Assembly (NCBI RefSeq): GCF_025989145.1
Contig: NZ_JAPDNQ010000001.1
Location: forward strand, 2,046,001-2,110,000
DNA: 64,000 bases
Direction of reading: 5' to 3'
DNA from: Microbacterium sp. SSM24
GTDB taxonomy: Bacteria; Actinomycetota; Actinomycetes; Actinomycetales; Microbacteriaceae
The position numbers were made by a program, and so were the translations under genes. This document shows, in pieces, positions 1 through 7,437 of this stretch. Positions within the stretch are counted from its first letter, which is position 1. Each line of letters starts with the position of its first letter. Under the pieces are notes generated by a model. It was not told where the DNA came from. It worked only from the letters and a program-made list of their open reading frames with translations, and made no database searches.

Positions 1-673
1 CGCCGCCGATGACGTGGTAGAGGAAGCAGCGGTTCTGTCGCAGGGTCTCATCGTCGGCCGACGCAAACGTGCCGATGAGGGCATCCGTCAGCGCGATCCC
101 CCGGGCGATGTCGCTGTCGAGGGCGCCGCGCAGCATCGAGCCGAGGGGTCGCTCGAACAGGTCGTCCCACAGCTCGGCGTCGCCCAGCGCATCGCGCACG
201 GCGCTCCGGCGCTGCAGCGGCGCGGTCACGGTCGGGAACAGCTGCCGTGCGACGGGGGAGATGCGGTCGTAGAACGCGGCGAACCGCTCGGCCTCGGTCG
301 TGGTGCCGGTCACCCGCGCGAACGAATCGGCCGTCGCCGCGGCATCCGCTGTGTCGACCAGGATCCCTCGCGAGGGATCGCTCGGATCCGGCGTGTAGGA
401 GGAGTACCGCCGGCGCTTGAGGTCGATGCGCAGGCCGAGGTCGTCGATGACGCGCCGGGGGAGCAGGCTCACCAGGTACGAGTAGCGGGAGAGGCGCGCG
501 TCGACGCCGGCCCACGGGCGCTCCGAGACGGCGGCGCCGCCGACGTGGTCGAGGCGTTCGAGCACGACGACGGACTTTCCTGCGCGGGCGAGGTACGCGG
601 CAGCGACGAGAGCGTTGTGCCCGCCGCCGACGATCACGACGTCATGGGTTGCGGAGTGGACTGCTGCGGCCAT
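1..673 (-). CDS. Phytoene-desaturase-like FAD oxidoreductase (partial)
   Basis: The gene runs off the left edge, so only the N-terminal ~224 residues are visible. Translation from the ATG at 673 begins MAAAVHSATHDVVIVGGGHN and continues with an ALVAAAYLARAG stretch, the Rossmann dinucleotide motif GxGGHN typical of the phytoene dehydrogenase/NAD(P)-FAD oxidoreductase superfamily. A VGGAA motif follows, as in that family. Substrate cannot be inferred: many actinobacterial members are not carotenoid enzymes, and no crt genes are nearby. It is divergent from the inositol-phosphatase-like gene at 759, leaving an 85-bp shared promoter region. Confidence 0.8.
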   Translation of the reverse strand, partial: MAAAVHSATHDVVIVGGGHNALVAAAYLARAGKSVVVLERLDHVGGAAVSERPWAGVDARLSRYSYLVSLLPRRVIDDLGLRIDLKRRRYSSYTPDPSDPSRGILVDTADAAATADSFARVTGTTTEAERFAAFYDRISPVARQLFPTVTAPLQRRSAVRDALGDAELWDDLFERPLGSMLRGALDSDIARGIALTDALIGTFASADDETLRQNRCFLYHVIGG

Positions 674-758
674 CTCTCCACGCTATCCGGGCCGGGCGGA
701 CCGTGGTCGATGGTCTGTGGACGAACGGATGCCGCCCCTCCGCGGCTAGCGTGGAGAC

Positions 759-1559
759 ATGAGTCTTGCGCGCGACCTCGAAGCCCTCGCGATCGACATC
801 GCACAGGATGCCGGAGCGCTCGCCAGGATGCGGAGGCAGGAGGGCGTCGCGATCGCGGCGACGAAGTCGGCGCTCGCCGACATCGTGACGCTCGCCGACC
901 GGGAGGTCGAGGCGCTGATCCGTGCCCGGCTCGCCGAGGCTCGCCCCGAGGACGGCTTCCTGGGCGAGGAGACCGGCGCCGAGCGCGGCACCTCCGACGT
1001 GACCTGGGTCGTGGACCCGATCGACGGGACGGTCAACTACGCCTACGGCATGCCGCAGTACGCGGTCAGCATCGCTGCGGTGATCGGCGAACCCGTGGCG
1101 GGGCAGTGGGAGGCCATTTCGGCGGCCGTGTACGCCCCCGCGCTCGGGGAGGTCTTCCACGCGGCGCGCGGTGCCGGCGCGTGGCTCGGCGATCAGCAGC
1201 TGGCGGTCAACGCCGAGGTGACGCCCGCAGGCGGACTGCTCGCGACGGGATTCGGGTATGACCCGGCGACCCACGCCGGCGACCTCGCCCGCGTCGCGCG
1301 GGTCATGCCGATGGCCCGCGATCTCCGTCGCGGCGGGTCTGCCGCATTGGACCTGGCGTACGTCGCGGCCGGGCGGCTCGACGGCTATTTCGAGCGAGGA
1401 CTCGCCCCGTGGGATCACGCGGCGGGGGCGCTGCTGGTGGCCGAAGCAGGCGGCGAATGCACGTTCATCGCCGGTGACGACACGAATCCGCGGCCGCTCA
1501 TCGTCGCATCGTCGCCGTCGATCTTCGAGCGCCTGCTGCAGCTCTCCCTCGACGACTGA
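759..1559 (+). CDS. Inositol monophosphatase family protein
   Basis: A 266-aa Mg-dependent sugar- or inositol-phosphate phosphatase. Family hallmarks are present in order: GEET at residues 69-72, DPIDGT at 86-91 (metal ligands D86 and D89) and WDHAAG at 218-223. Length is normal for the IMPase/SuhB/HisN superfamily. Motifs do not separate inositol monophosphatase from histidinol-phosphatase (HisN), which in actinobacteria belongs to the same fold; no his genes are nearby. It starts at an ATG 85 bp from the divergent oxidoreductase and is followed by a 180-bp gap before the M23 peptidase. Confidence 0.85.
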   Translation: MSLARDLEALAIDIAQDAGALARMRRQEGVAIAATKSALADIVTLADREVEALIRARLAEARPEDGFLGEETGAERGTSDVTWVVDPIDGTVNYAYGMPQYAVSIAAVIGEPVAGQWEAISAAVYAPALGEVFHAARGAGAWLGDQQLAVNAEVTPAGGLLATGFGYDPATHAGDLARVARVMPMARDLRRGGSAALDLAYVAAGRLDGYFERGLAPWDHAAGALLVAEAGGECTFIAGDDTNPRPLIVASSPSIFERLLQLSLDD

Positions 1560-1741
1560 CCCTGGATGTTTCATCAGAATGAATGGAAATCTGGCGACTT
1601 TCCACAGCCCCACATGGCATTCCCAGGCCACCCGAGGTAGTGTTTACCCGATCGTTACTTTCGCCCCCCGAATAGCGGAATAGATCACTGCCCGACGCCC
1701 GAACCGTTGCCTCCCCCAGCGACACGACCGAGAGCTTCCGC

Positions 1742-3238
1742 TTGCCTCTTGACGCCCCGATGGCTGAACCTGCGCCCACGCGCCGTTCCAGCCGCATCCC
1801 GACGCCGCCTGCACAGGCATCGTCGGAGACCCTCGGAGCATCACGCGCGGAGCTGCGTCGCCGGGCGGCCGCGTCTGCGACCGAGCGGCCCACGGTCGTT
1901 CTGGGCACTCCCGTCGATGAGAAGCGGAAGGATGCCGCGGCCGACGCACCGGTCGCCGTTCAGCCGCTGACCGATCTTCCGGCCGCGCCCGCACCCGCAG
2001 CGATCGAGCTTCCCGCTCCGGTCGAACCGCTGGTCGCGCCGCTCAGCCGCCGCGCTCGACGCGCCCCCGCGCCGATGATCGAATCGGTGCTGACCCCCGC
2101 TGAGCCCTTCGAGCTGCTCGAGCCCGTCGTCGCCCCCGAGGCATCCGACGAGGTCGTCGTGCTCGAGACCGTCGAGCTGGTCGCCGAGCGTCCGGTCCGC
2201 CGTCAGCGCGCGCCCCGCCGGCCGATCGACCAGGCTCCCGCCGACGAGGCTCCCGTCGAGGTCGAGCCCGCCGCCGCTTCGTTCGACGAGGCCGTCCGTC
2301 CGTCGCAGGCGGAGGATGCAGCATCCGCCGTCGATGAGTTCGAAGCCGCCGCCCGTCTCTTCTCCTTCACCGGCGAGTTCGCCGTGCAGTCCGACGCAGA
2401 GACCGCCGAGGCAGCCGTCGAAGACGAGATCCTCGAGGCCGAGACCGGCGACGAGAAGCGCGCGGCGGCCCACCAGGCTCCGCGCAAGCGCCGCACCAGC
2501 CGTGGCACCGCCTTCAAGCGGGTCACGGCTGCATCGTTCTCGGTCGGTGTCATGGGCATCGTCGGACTCATGACCGTCAGCATGACGACCCCCGCCGAGG
2601 CCGTCGCCGCCGCGAATGGAGCGGACGCATCGGTGATGTCGGTCGTGGCTCCCGGCGACACGACGAGCATCGACCTCAGCCCCGACGAGATCCAGGCCTA
2701 CGTCGCTCCCGCGACCGTCCAGGCCGAGACCCTCGACCGCACCGGCAGCTACGACACCACCACGGTCGCTGAGCTCGCGGGGCAGGCCGGCATCCGCAAC
2801 TTCTCGTCCCTGTTCCACAACGACCCGAACGCCCCCATCCAGTGGCCGTTCGTCGTCGGCGTCACCATGTCGTACGGCTTCGGCATGCGCGACGGCAAGC
2901 TGCACAAGGGAATCGACTTCACGCCCGGCGCGGGTTCGCCCATCCAGGCCATCGCCGACGGCACCGTGCGTGTCGCCTCCGAGGCCGGCGGCGACTACGG
3001 CGTGCACGTCATCATCGACCACATCATCGACGGTCAGCTGATCTCGAGCCACTACGCGCACATGCAGTACGGCTCGCTTCAGGTGGTCGCCGGACAGAAG
3101 GTCACCGTCGGCACCGTGCTCGGCCACACCGGCAACACCGGACGCTCGTACGGCGCCCACACGCACTTCGAACTGCTGCAGAACGGCACTGTTCCGATCG
3201 ACCCGATGCCCTGGCTGCGGGAGCACGCCGGAGGCTGA
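1742..3238 (+). CDS. M23 family metallopeptidase, membrane-anchored
   Basis: A 498-aa cell-wall hydrolase candidate. The N-terminal ~260 residues are Pro/Ala/Glu/Arg-rich and of low complexity, probably cytoplasmic. One hydrophobic segment lies at about 263-285, and the C-terminal LytM/M23 domain carries both zinc motifs: HKGID (H388, D392) and HTH (H473, H475). It should cut peptidoglycan cross-links outside the cell or activate another hydrolase. The frame opens with TTG at 1742; an in-frame ATG at 1760 is equally possible, and neither has a clear ribosome site. The next gene downstream is tRNA-Thr. Confidence 0.85.
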   Translation: MPLDAPMAEPAPTRRSSRIPTPPAQASSETLGASRAELRRRAAASATERPTVVLGTPVDEKRKDAAADAPVAVQPLTDLPAAPAPAAIELPAPVEPLVAPLSRRARRAPAPMIESVLTPAEPFELLEPVVAPEASDEVVVLETVELVAERPVRRQRAPRRPIDQAPADEAPVEVEPAAASFDEAVRPSQAEDAASAVDEFEAAARLFSFTGEFAVQSDAETAEAAVEDEILEAETGDEKRAAAHQAPRKRRTSRGTAFKRVTAASFSVGVMGIVGLMTVSMTTPAEAVAAANGADASVMSVVAPGDTTSIDLSPDEIQAYVAPATVQAETLDRTGSYDTTTVAELAGQAGIRNFSSLFHNDPNAPIQWPFVVGVTMSYGFGMRDGKLHKGIDFTPGAGSPIQAIADGTVRVASEAGGDYGVHVIIDHIIDGQLISSHYAHMQYGSLQVVAGQKVTVGTVLGHTGNTGRSYGAHTHFELLQNGTVPIDPMPWLREHAGG

Positions 3239-3302
3239 CGCCGATTAAGAGAGCGCCCGTTGCTCTGGTATTCTCTTCTAGTTGCCCGCTTGCGGGCAGC
3301 AC

Positions 3303-3374
3303 GCCCCGATAGCTCAGTGGCAGAGCACTTCCATGGTAAGGAAGGGGTCGTCAGTTCAATCCTGACTCGGGGCT
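3303..3374 (+). tRNA. tRNA-Thr (GGT)
   Basis: A 72-nt cloverleaf folds cleanly: acceptor GCCCCGA/TCGGGGC, D-arm GCTC/GAGC, anticodon stem CTTCC/GGAAG with loop ATGGTAA (anticodon GGT, reading ACC), and T-arm GTCAG/CTGAC with loop TTCAATC. No CCA is encoded. A 7-bp hairpin (TGCCCGC-TT-GCGGGCA, 3283-3298) lies just upstream in the leader. tRNA-Met follows 25 nt downstream, so the two are probably co-transcribed. Confidence 0.95.
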
Positions 3375-3399
3375 CGCAAGACACCTTTCGGTGAATCGC

Positions 3400-3473
3400 G
3401 GCAGGGTAGCTCAGTTGGTGAGAGCGCACGACTCATAATCGTGAGGTCGCGGGTTCAAGCCCCGCTCCTGCTA
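3400..3473 (+). tRNA. tRNA-Met (CAT), integration target
   Basis: A 74-nt cloverleaf: acceptor GGCAGGG/TCCTGCT (G-U pairs at both ends), anticodon stem CACGA/TCGTG with loop CTCATAA (anticodon CAT), and T-arm GCGGG/CCCGC with loop TTCAAGC. Everything from the anticodon loop onward (3432 to 3478) is repeated at 7438-7484. The gene therefore consists of a native 5' half joined to a 3' half supplied by the integrated element and remains intact. Elongator versus initiator identity was not resolved, although the paired first acceptor position is not initiator-like. Confidence 0.95.
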
Positions 3474-3478
3474 CAGAT
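3432..3478 (+). repeat. attL core, 47-bp direct repeat
   Basis: Identical over 47 nt to 7438-7484. It runs from the tRNA-Met anticodon loop through the T-arm and acceptor strand to five bases past the gene. Flanking bases differ on both sides (A versus C before, C versus G after), which fixes the limits. Confidence 0.93.
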
Positions 3479-4487
3479 CGAAACCCCCGGATTTCCGGGG
3501 GTTTTGTCGTGTTTGACCCGTGTGTGCCGCGCTCTCACCCCCTCGAAAAGTGACCTCACGATTTGCACCGTTGACCGCGTCGCGGACTGCCAGCGCAGCT
3601 TCGGTTCCGGAGATGTGCGTGTAGCGCTCCGTGGTCGTGATCGACGCATGGCCCGCCACCTTCTGAATGTGCGCGGGAGCGACGCCCTGGCGCGCCAGGC
3701 GCGAGAGAAACGTGTGTCGCAGATCGTGAAAGCGCAGCGGCTGCCCGTCGGCGAAGGTCGCGATCTGGTCGCGGACCGCGGGCCAGCGCAACGCACGCGA
3801 CAGGTTGGTGCTGTCGAAAGGTCCGCCGAGCTTGCCGGTGAAGATGTGTTCACGACCGAGTGAGCGCGCGGCATCGAGCCACGGGGTGAGCTCTTCGAGG
3901 ATCGGGACCTGCCGCGACTTGCCGCTCTTGGTGGGTCGCTCTTCGAGTCGCCCGTGACCGTCCGGTGAGAACGTCCGCCGCACGGTGAAGTAGTGCTGAT
4001 GTTCGTTGAGGTCTTCCCAGCGCAGTCCGACAAGCTCGCCAAGTCGAAGGCCGGTGAATGCGAGGCCAGCAAGCGCACGTTGGCCGGATGGGTGAAAGCT
4101 CGTGAGCGAAAGCATGCGTTGTACCTGGAGGTCGTCGAGTGCGCGTGACGTCCATTCCGATTCGCGCGCTTTGCCACGACTGTGGGGGAGCGAACGGCAC
4201 GGGTTCGCGGGGAGTAGTCCATCCATCACGGCGAGTTCGAGGATCTTCGACAGGAGCGCGACCGCATCACCTTTGGTTGACTCCGCACCAGTCCAGAGCG
4301 CCCTGGCCTTCGCGATGGTCAATGGTCGCAATTCAGCGAGGGGAAGAGCGCCAAGCGTCGGCTCGACGCGAATAGTCCACGCCCGCGCGTAAGCCTGGAC
4401 CGCGTTTGACGTGAGGCCGTCTTCGACCAGCGCGCGGAACTCGCCGAAGAACTCGGCGAGGGTCGTCGCGGCAGAGTCTAGTCTCAC
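3471..4487 (-). CDS. int: Tyrosine recombinase / integrase
   Basis: A 338-aa phage-type integrase with an N-terminal SAM-like core-binding domain (about 1-105) and a C-terminal catalytic domain. The active-site set is complete: R148 in TGLRLGEL, K187 in TKSGKS, H254-x-x-R257 in HDLRH, H280 in AGHAS and nucleophile Y289 in ERYTH. It should catalyse integration and excision between the 47-bp att cores. Translation starts at GTG 4487, inside a palindromic operator candidate (4480-4497). The final codons read through the tRNA terminator hairpin, and the TAG stop is the complement of the tRNA acceptor end, inside the att core. It is the last gene of the element when integrated. Confidence 0.95.
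   Translation of the reverse strand: MRLDSAATTLAEFFGEFRALVEDGLTSNAVQAYARAWTIRVEPTLGALPLAELRPLTIAKARALWTGAESTKGDAVALLSKILELAVMDGLLPANPCRSLPHSRGKARESEWTSRALDDLQVQRMLSLTSFHPSGQRALAGLAFTGLRLGELVGLRWEDLNEHQHYFTVRRTFSPDGHGRLEERPTKSGKSRQVPILEELTPWLDAARSLGREHIFTGKLGGPFDSTNLSRALRWPAVRDQIATFADGQPLRFHDLRHTFLSRLARQGVAPAHIQKVAGHASITTTERYTHISGTEAALAVRDAVNGANREVTFRGGESAAHTGQTRQNPRKSGGFDL
3481..3505 (+). terminator. tRNA-Met terminator supplied by the element
   Basis: Hairpin AACCCCCGGA-TT-TCCGGGGGTT followed by TTG. It replaces the native terminator now displaced to 7490-7510. It lies inside the last codons of the integrase gene; on the minus strand the same hairpin is followed by only TTTCG and would be a weaker stop. 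Confidence 0.8.
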
Positions 4488-4497
4488 ATTTGAGACT
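4480..4497. promoter_or_regulatory. Operator candidate at int start
   Basis: Perfect palindrome AGTCTCA-CATT-TGAGACT covering the GTG start of int. A near-identical palindrome precedes the HTH gene (4986-5004), and a TGAGACT half-site lies at 4528-4534 at the end of the HTH gene. A protein bound here would block int initiation or transcription. Confidence 0.55.
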
Positions 4498-4524
4498 CTA
4501 AGGGTAAGGGGCGTGGAGTGTCAA

Positions 4525-4971
4525 CTATGAGACTACGTCGGGATTCTCCGTTTCGACGTCGTCGTCACCCACGCTGGAGGTCCGCTTCGCGAACCTAGTC
4601 ATGAAGTCTTGGAGGAACGCTTCTACGTCCACCTCGATGCCCGGGAACTCACAGACGTCTGGGTGCTCGCCGAACACCGCGCGGAAAGCTGAAATGCGCC
4701 TGTAGATCGTCGAGCGACTCATCCCAAGGTTCTTCTGCAAGCCCTCGAACCCCCCAAAGAGTCGCCAGATGAGCCAGAAGCCGAAAAGGTCGACCGCTGC
4801 AGAGGCGGCTTGCCCGCGAAGTGCCTGGCGAAGCCAGGGAAAGGCGGAGTACAGAGGCTTGTTGATCGCCTTGTTCGCTGAGTGATACGCGTCCCATGCG
4901 TCTTCAAGCGCACTCTTCGCGCGACCTTCGCCCTCTGGGGAAGCCATGCGCTCTGCTCGAAAGTCCGCCAT
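4525..4971 (-). CDS. HTH protein, putative element repressor
   Basis: A 148-aa protein of no family I can name. Residues about 74-95 (GFEGLQKNLGMSRSTIYRRI) read as a helix-turn-helix with a recognition helix like those of small DNA-binding regulators; the C-terminus is acidic. Start ATG 4971 is preceded by GGGAG at good spacing. It lies 37 bp upstream of int in the same direction. A palindrome related to the one at the int start sits directly upstream of this gene's ribosome site, so autoregulation plus control of int is the simplest reading (inference). An excisionase role is possible but the protein is long for an Xis. Confidence 0.65.
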   Translation of the reverse strand: MADFRAERMASPEGEGRAKSALEDAWDAYHSANKAINKPLYSAFPWLRQALRGQAASAAVDLFGFWLIWRLFGGFEGLQKNLGMSRSTIYRRISAFRAVFGEHPDVCEFPGIEVDVEAFLQDFMTRFAKRTSSVGDDDVETENPDVVS

Positions 4972-4985
4972 GAGGGCTCCCTTGA

Positions 4986-5004
4986 AGTCTCAGTTTCTGG
5001 GACT
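4986..5004. promoter_or_regulatory. Operator candidate upstream of HTH gene
   Basis: Near-palindrome AGTCTCA-GTTTC-TGGGACT, one mismatch from the arms of the int-start palindrome. It lies 15-33 bp upstream of the HTH protein start codon, where an autorepressor would act. Confidence 0.5.
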
Positions 5005-5065
5005 ACAGCCTAGTCGTACGCACCGACGCCCTCACCGCCTGGTCGCGGGGCGAAGCGATGGTGGC

Positions 5066-5311
5066 CTAGCGGAGAGACGGTAGCTGGATGCCGAAGGTCG
5101 CGAGTACGGCGTGCAGTAGGCCGACGCCAACTACTGTCCAGCCCATGATCCGAAGGATCTTCGCAACCTCGTCGACGGTGCTACCCCGCCAATACGTGGT
5201 GCGGTATACGCGGCGAGCGAGCCATAGCGCGCGCCAGCGGAGAAGCGCGCCGAGCCGGGCGATAGCGAGGCCGATCGCAACAGTGCCGATCTGCCACGTT
5301 TCCACGGCCAC
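5066..5311 (-). CDS. Small membrane protein (unknown)
   Basis: An 81-aa ORF on the same strand as the other element genes. Two hydrophobic stretches (about 8-25 and 57-76) flank a basic, aromatic middle (RWRALWLARRVYRTTYWR), so two membrane helices with a positively charged loop are likely. The start is GTG 5311 without a strong ribosome site. No family recognised. In small integrative elements such genes often concern transfer, exclusion or entry, but nothing here identifies which. Coding status rests on codon pattern and position. Confidence 0.5.
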   Translation of the reverse strand: MAVETWQIGTVAIGLAIARLGALLRWRALWLARRVYRTTYWRGSTVDEVAKILRIMGWTVVGVGLLHAVLATFGIQLPSLR

Positions 5312-5473
5312 AACTCTAGGCCGGGCAGAGCGCCACCCAGCACTCCCGAATTCTTCTACACAAGATCAAGACGTGTGGCGACGGCTCGGACACCGGGTGA
5401 GAACGAAATCATTCACGCCCACACCTCGGTCGCGGTGTCGCCCAGAAGCGCGCTTGATCGCAGGCGCTGACGC

Positions 5474-5923
5474 TTAGTTGAGCGAGGTAAGAGTTACCCA
5501 CACCACATCGACGACGCAGAGTCCATCATCCGTCTGCCTGAAAAACACATCCCCGGGCATCTCCATCCCCTCGAACTGTCGCTCGCTGGGGACATAGACA
5601 TTGATGCTCCAGGCAGGATCGAGCGCCGCCTGGTTGGGCCAATACTCCGGAACGAATCGCTCCGGCTCCTCCGCGGAAACTCCCGCCCAGTCTGCCGGTT
5701 CTCCAAGGCGAGGTTGCTGTCCTACGCAGACGTAGGAGGAGGCATCGCCTTCGGCCGCAGCTTGTGCGAATTGGTTCGTCGTGTCGATCACCTGGGCACC
5801 ATCCGCACCCCAGATCAAGGTGTCGAGCGTGCAGCCCGAAAGCACGATCGTCAGCGATGCGATCGCTATCGCGCATCCAGCTGCTCGCGCGCCCCTCGGT
5901 CGCGATCTCCGTAGTGCTTCCAC
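5474..5923 (-). CDS. Putative lipoprotein (element cargo)
   Basis: A 149-aa secreted lipoprotein candidate. From GTG 5923 the N-terminus is basic (VEALRRSRPRGARAAG), followed by a hydrophobic stretch and the lipobox LSGC (C31). The mature part is acidic and Trp-rich with motifs YVCVGQQPRLGE and SINVYVPSERQF; no domain was recognised. It probably sits on the outer face of the membrane. Small lipoproteins on phages and integrative elements can block superinfection, which is a hypothesis only here. The reading frame is open further upstream, but the lipoprotein signal decides the start. Confidence 0.6.
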   Translation of the reverse strand: MEALRRSRPRGARAAGCAIAIASLTIVLSGCTLDTLIWGADGAQVIDTTNQFAQAAAEGDASSYVCVGQQPRLGEPADWAGVSAEEPERFVPEYWPNQAALDPAWSINVYVPSERQFEGMEMPGDVFFRQTDDGLCVVDVVWVTLTSLN

Positions 5924-6089
5924 AGGATCAATTATGACGCCCGCCAACGCGCGGGCTGCCGCCCTCCGCGCTTCGCGCTCCGGTTGCCCTCGGCAACCCG
6001 TCCCCGACTCGTGTGCGGCGTGCGTCAGCGATCCGGACCGGGCGCGCGCGTGCCGCACGCGGCATCGCTTCGCGCCCGATCCGTCCCGC

Positions 6090-6326
6090 TCACGCCCATT
6101 CGTACATCGACCACGGGGGCGCGATCTCCGACCGCACCGCCACCAGCGGATACGCCGCCAGTTCTGGCCAGAACGACAGGAAGGCGTCGAGCGCAGCTTC
6201 GGGTGTGTGGACGAGGCCCGTGACACCGCCGACGGGTTCGCCGGGTCGACCGAACACGTCGCGCAGGTGAATCTCCCAGTCCGGGAGCGGCTCGCCCTCG
6301 GTGTGGTTGTCGTTGATGCACATCAT
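6090..6326 (-). CDS. Small hypothetical protein downstream of rep
   Basis: A 78-aa acidic protein (MMCINDNHTEGEPLPDWEIH...) of unknown function. The frame is open from an ATG at 6341 that overlaps the rep stop (ATGA), but AAAGGA lies at ideal spacing before the ATG pair at 6326, so that start is preferred. Either way it is translationally close to rep and probably co-expressed. No domain recognised. A Trp/Pro-rich C-terminus ends in SMYEWA. Confidence 0.6.
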   Translation of the reverse strand: MMCINDNHTEGEPLPDWEIHLRDVFGRPGEPVGGVTGLVHTPEAALDAFLSFWPELAAYPLVAVRSEIAPPWSMYEWA

Positions 6327-6337
6327 GGTTGTTCCTT

Positions 6338-7414
6338 TCATGGCGCGGACCAGCCCCGCGCGATCAGTTCGCGCCGCGACCGCGCCGCAAGGTCTTCCAG
6401 CGGCGCCGGCACGACAGGCGGCACAGGTTCGCCGGCCTCATCCCGCAACCGCGATTCCCACCACTCGCGCCGTAGCCGGCGCTGCACGGTTCGCGTCAGG
6501 CCGGGGAAGGACCAACCGGTGCGGTTCTTGGTACGACGCGATGCGCTGACGACCTGAGAGCGTGAGCCGAACCGCTTGTGCACGAGGTTCACGCAGTCCT
6601 GCGGCTCGCAGTCGCGCGAGCAGCGCATCTGCCGCGCGGCGTCGCCGAGGGCGACCTGATGCCGCCACACGTCAACCGGAGCATCGTCGGACGCCATCGC
6701 GACGTCTTTGAGCACGTAGTTCAGTGCTTTGGAGAGGTACCAGATGGTCTTGGCTCCGTCGCCGTCCGCGCGGAAAGCGTCGCAGCGCGCTTGTGTGCCC
6801 CACTCGACGACCACCCCGGCATCCACGCGCGACACCGCCGTCGCAGTTCGAGCGGCGTCCCGCAGCACGTCGGCAGGGGGAGCCTCGAAGCGAGCAACGC
6901 GGATGATCGCGTGCACGTGCAGGACGCCGCGGTCCTGCCACTCGCGGACGATGAAGTACTCGAGCGAGTCCCACCGATCCCGCATCCGTCGCCGTGTGCG
7001 ATCCCACAGCACCCCAGCATCCCGGTTCCAGGCGACCTGGCCCGCGTAGTCGTACGCGCCGCCGTCGAGGGGCACACCGCGCAGCCCGGCATCCGTTGCG
7101 GAGTGCTCGACGCCGCAGCCGCACACCCCGACCCGCTGCCCGGCGTCACGCGGCACACGGTGCACCCGCCCGAACGACGGGGCAGTGAGCGTCAGCAGAT
7201 AGAAGCGAAACTCCGCGACCGGCCCGTCAAAGACACCGGAGCGGGCGATAGCGGCCCAGTCGCCGCGGTAGAGCTCAGCGCAAGACTCGCACTTGGACTT
7301 GATCCGCGAGCCGCAGCGAACCCATACGCCGGTCGCGGTGCGGATGGGGGAGGAGCACCCGCGAGCGACCACCGCAGCGCGGGCGGTCGCGTCCTCTTCG
7401 GTAGTAGCTCGCAT
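6338..7414 (-). CDS. RepSA-like rolling-circle replication initiator
   Basis: A 358-aa protein with the architecture of actinomycete RepSA-type initiators. A cysteine cluster (C34, C42, C45) suggests a zinc site; an HUH motif reads LHVHAI (H166, H168); a later NYVLKD (Y233, K236) fits the catalytic Tyr-xx-Lys motif. It should nick one strand at the element origin and start rolling-circle replication of the excised circle. The frame is closed by TAG just before ATG 7414, fixing the start, and only 23 bp separate that ATG from the attR core. No transfer or primase gene accompanies it. Confidence 0.85.
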   Translation of the reverse strand: MRATTEEDATARAAVVARGCSSPIRTATGVWVRCGSRIKSKCESCAELYRGDWAAIARSGVFDGPVAEFRFYLLTLTAPSFGRVHRVPRDAGQRVGVCGCGVEHSATDAGLRGVPLDGGAYDYAGQVAWNRDAGVLWDRTRRRMRDRWDSLEYFIVREWQDRGVLHVHAIIRVARFEAPPADVLRDAARTATAVSRVDAGVVVEWGTQARCDAFRADGDGAKTIWYLSKALNYVLKDVAMASDDAPVDVWRHQVALGDAARQMRCSRDCEPQDCVNLVHKRFGSRSQVVSASRRTKNRTGWSFPGLTRTVQRRLRREWWESRLRDEAGEPVPPVVPAPLEDLAARSRRELIARGWSAP

Positions 7415-7437
7415 AGCAAGCGGCTACGGGTACACGC

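Noticed and set aside
1640..1741. Riboswitch (for example c-di-AMP type) ahead of the M23 peptidase
   Set aside because: Such riboswitches do precede cell-wall hydrolase genes in actinobacteria, but I could not find the conserved core or pairing in this leader.
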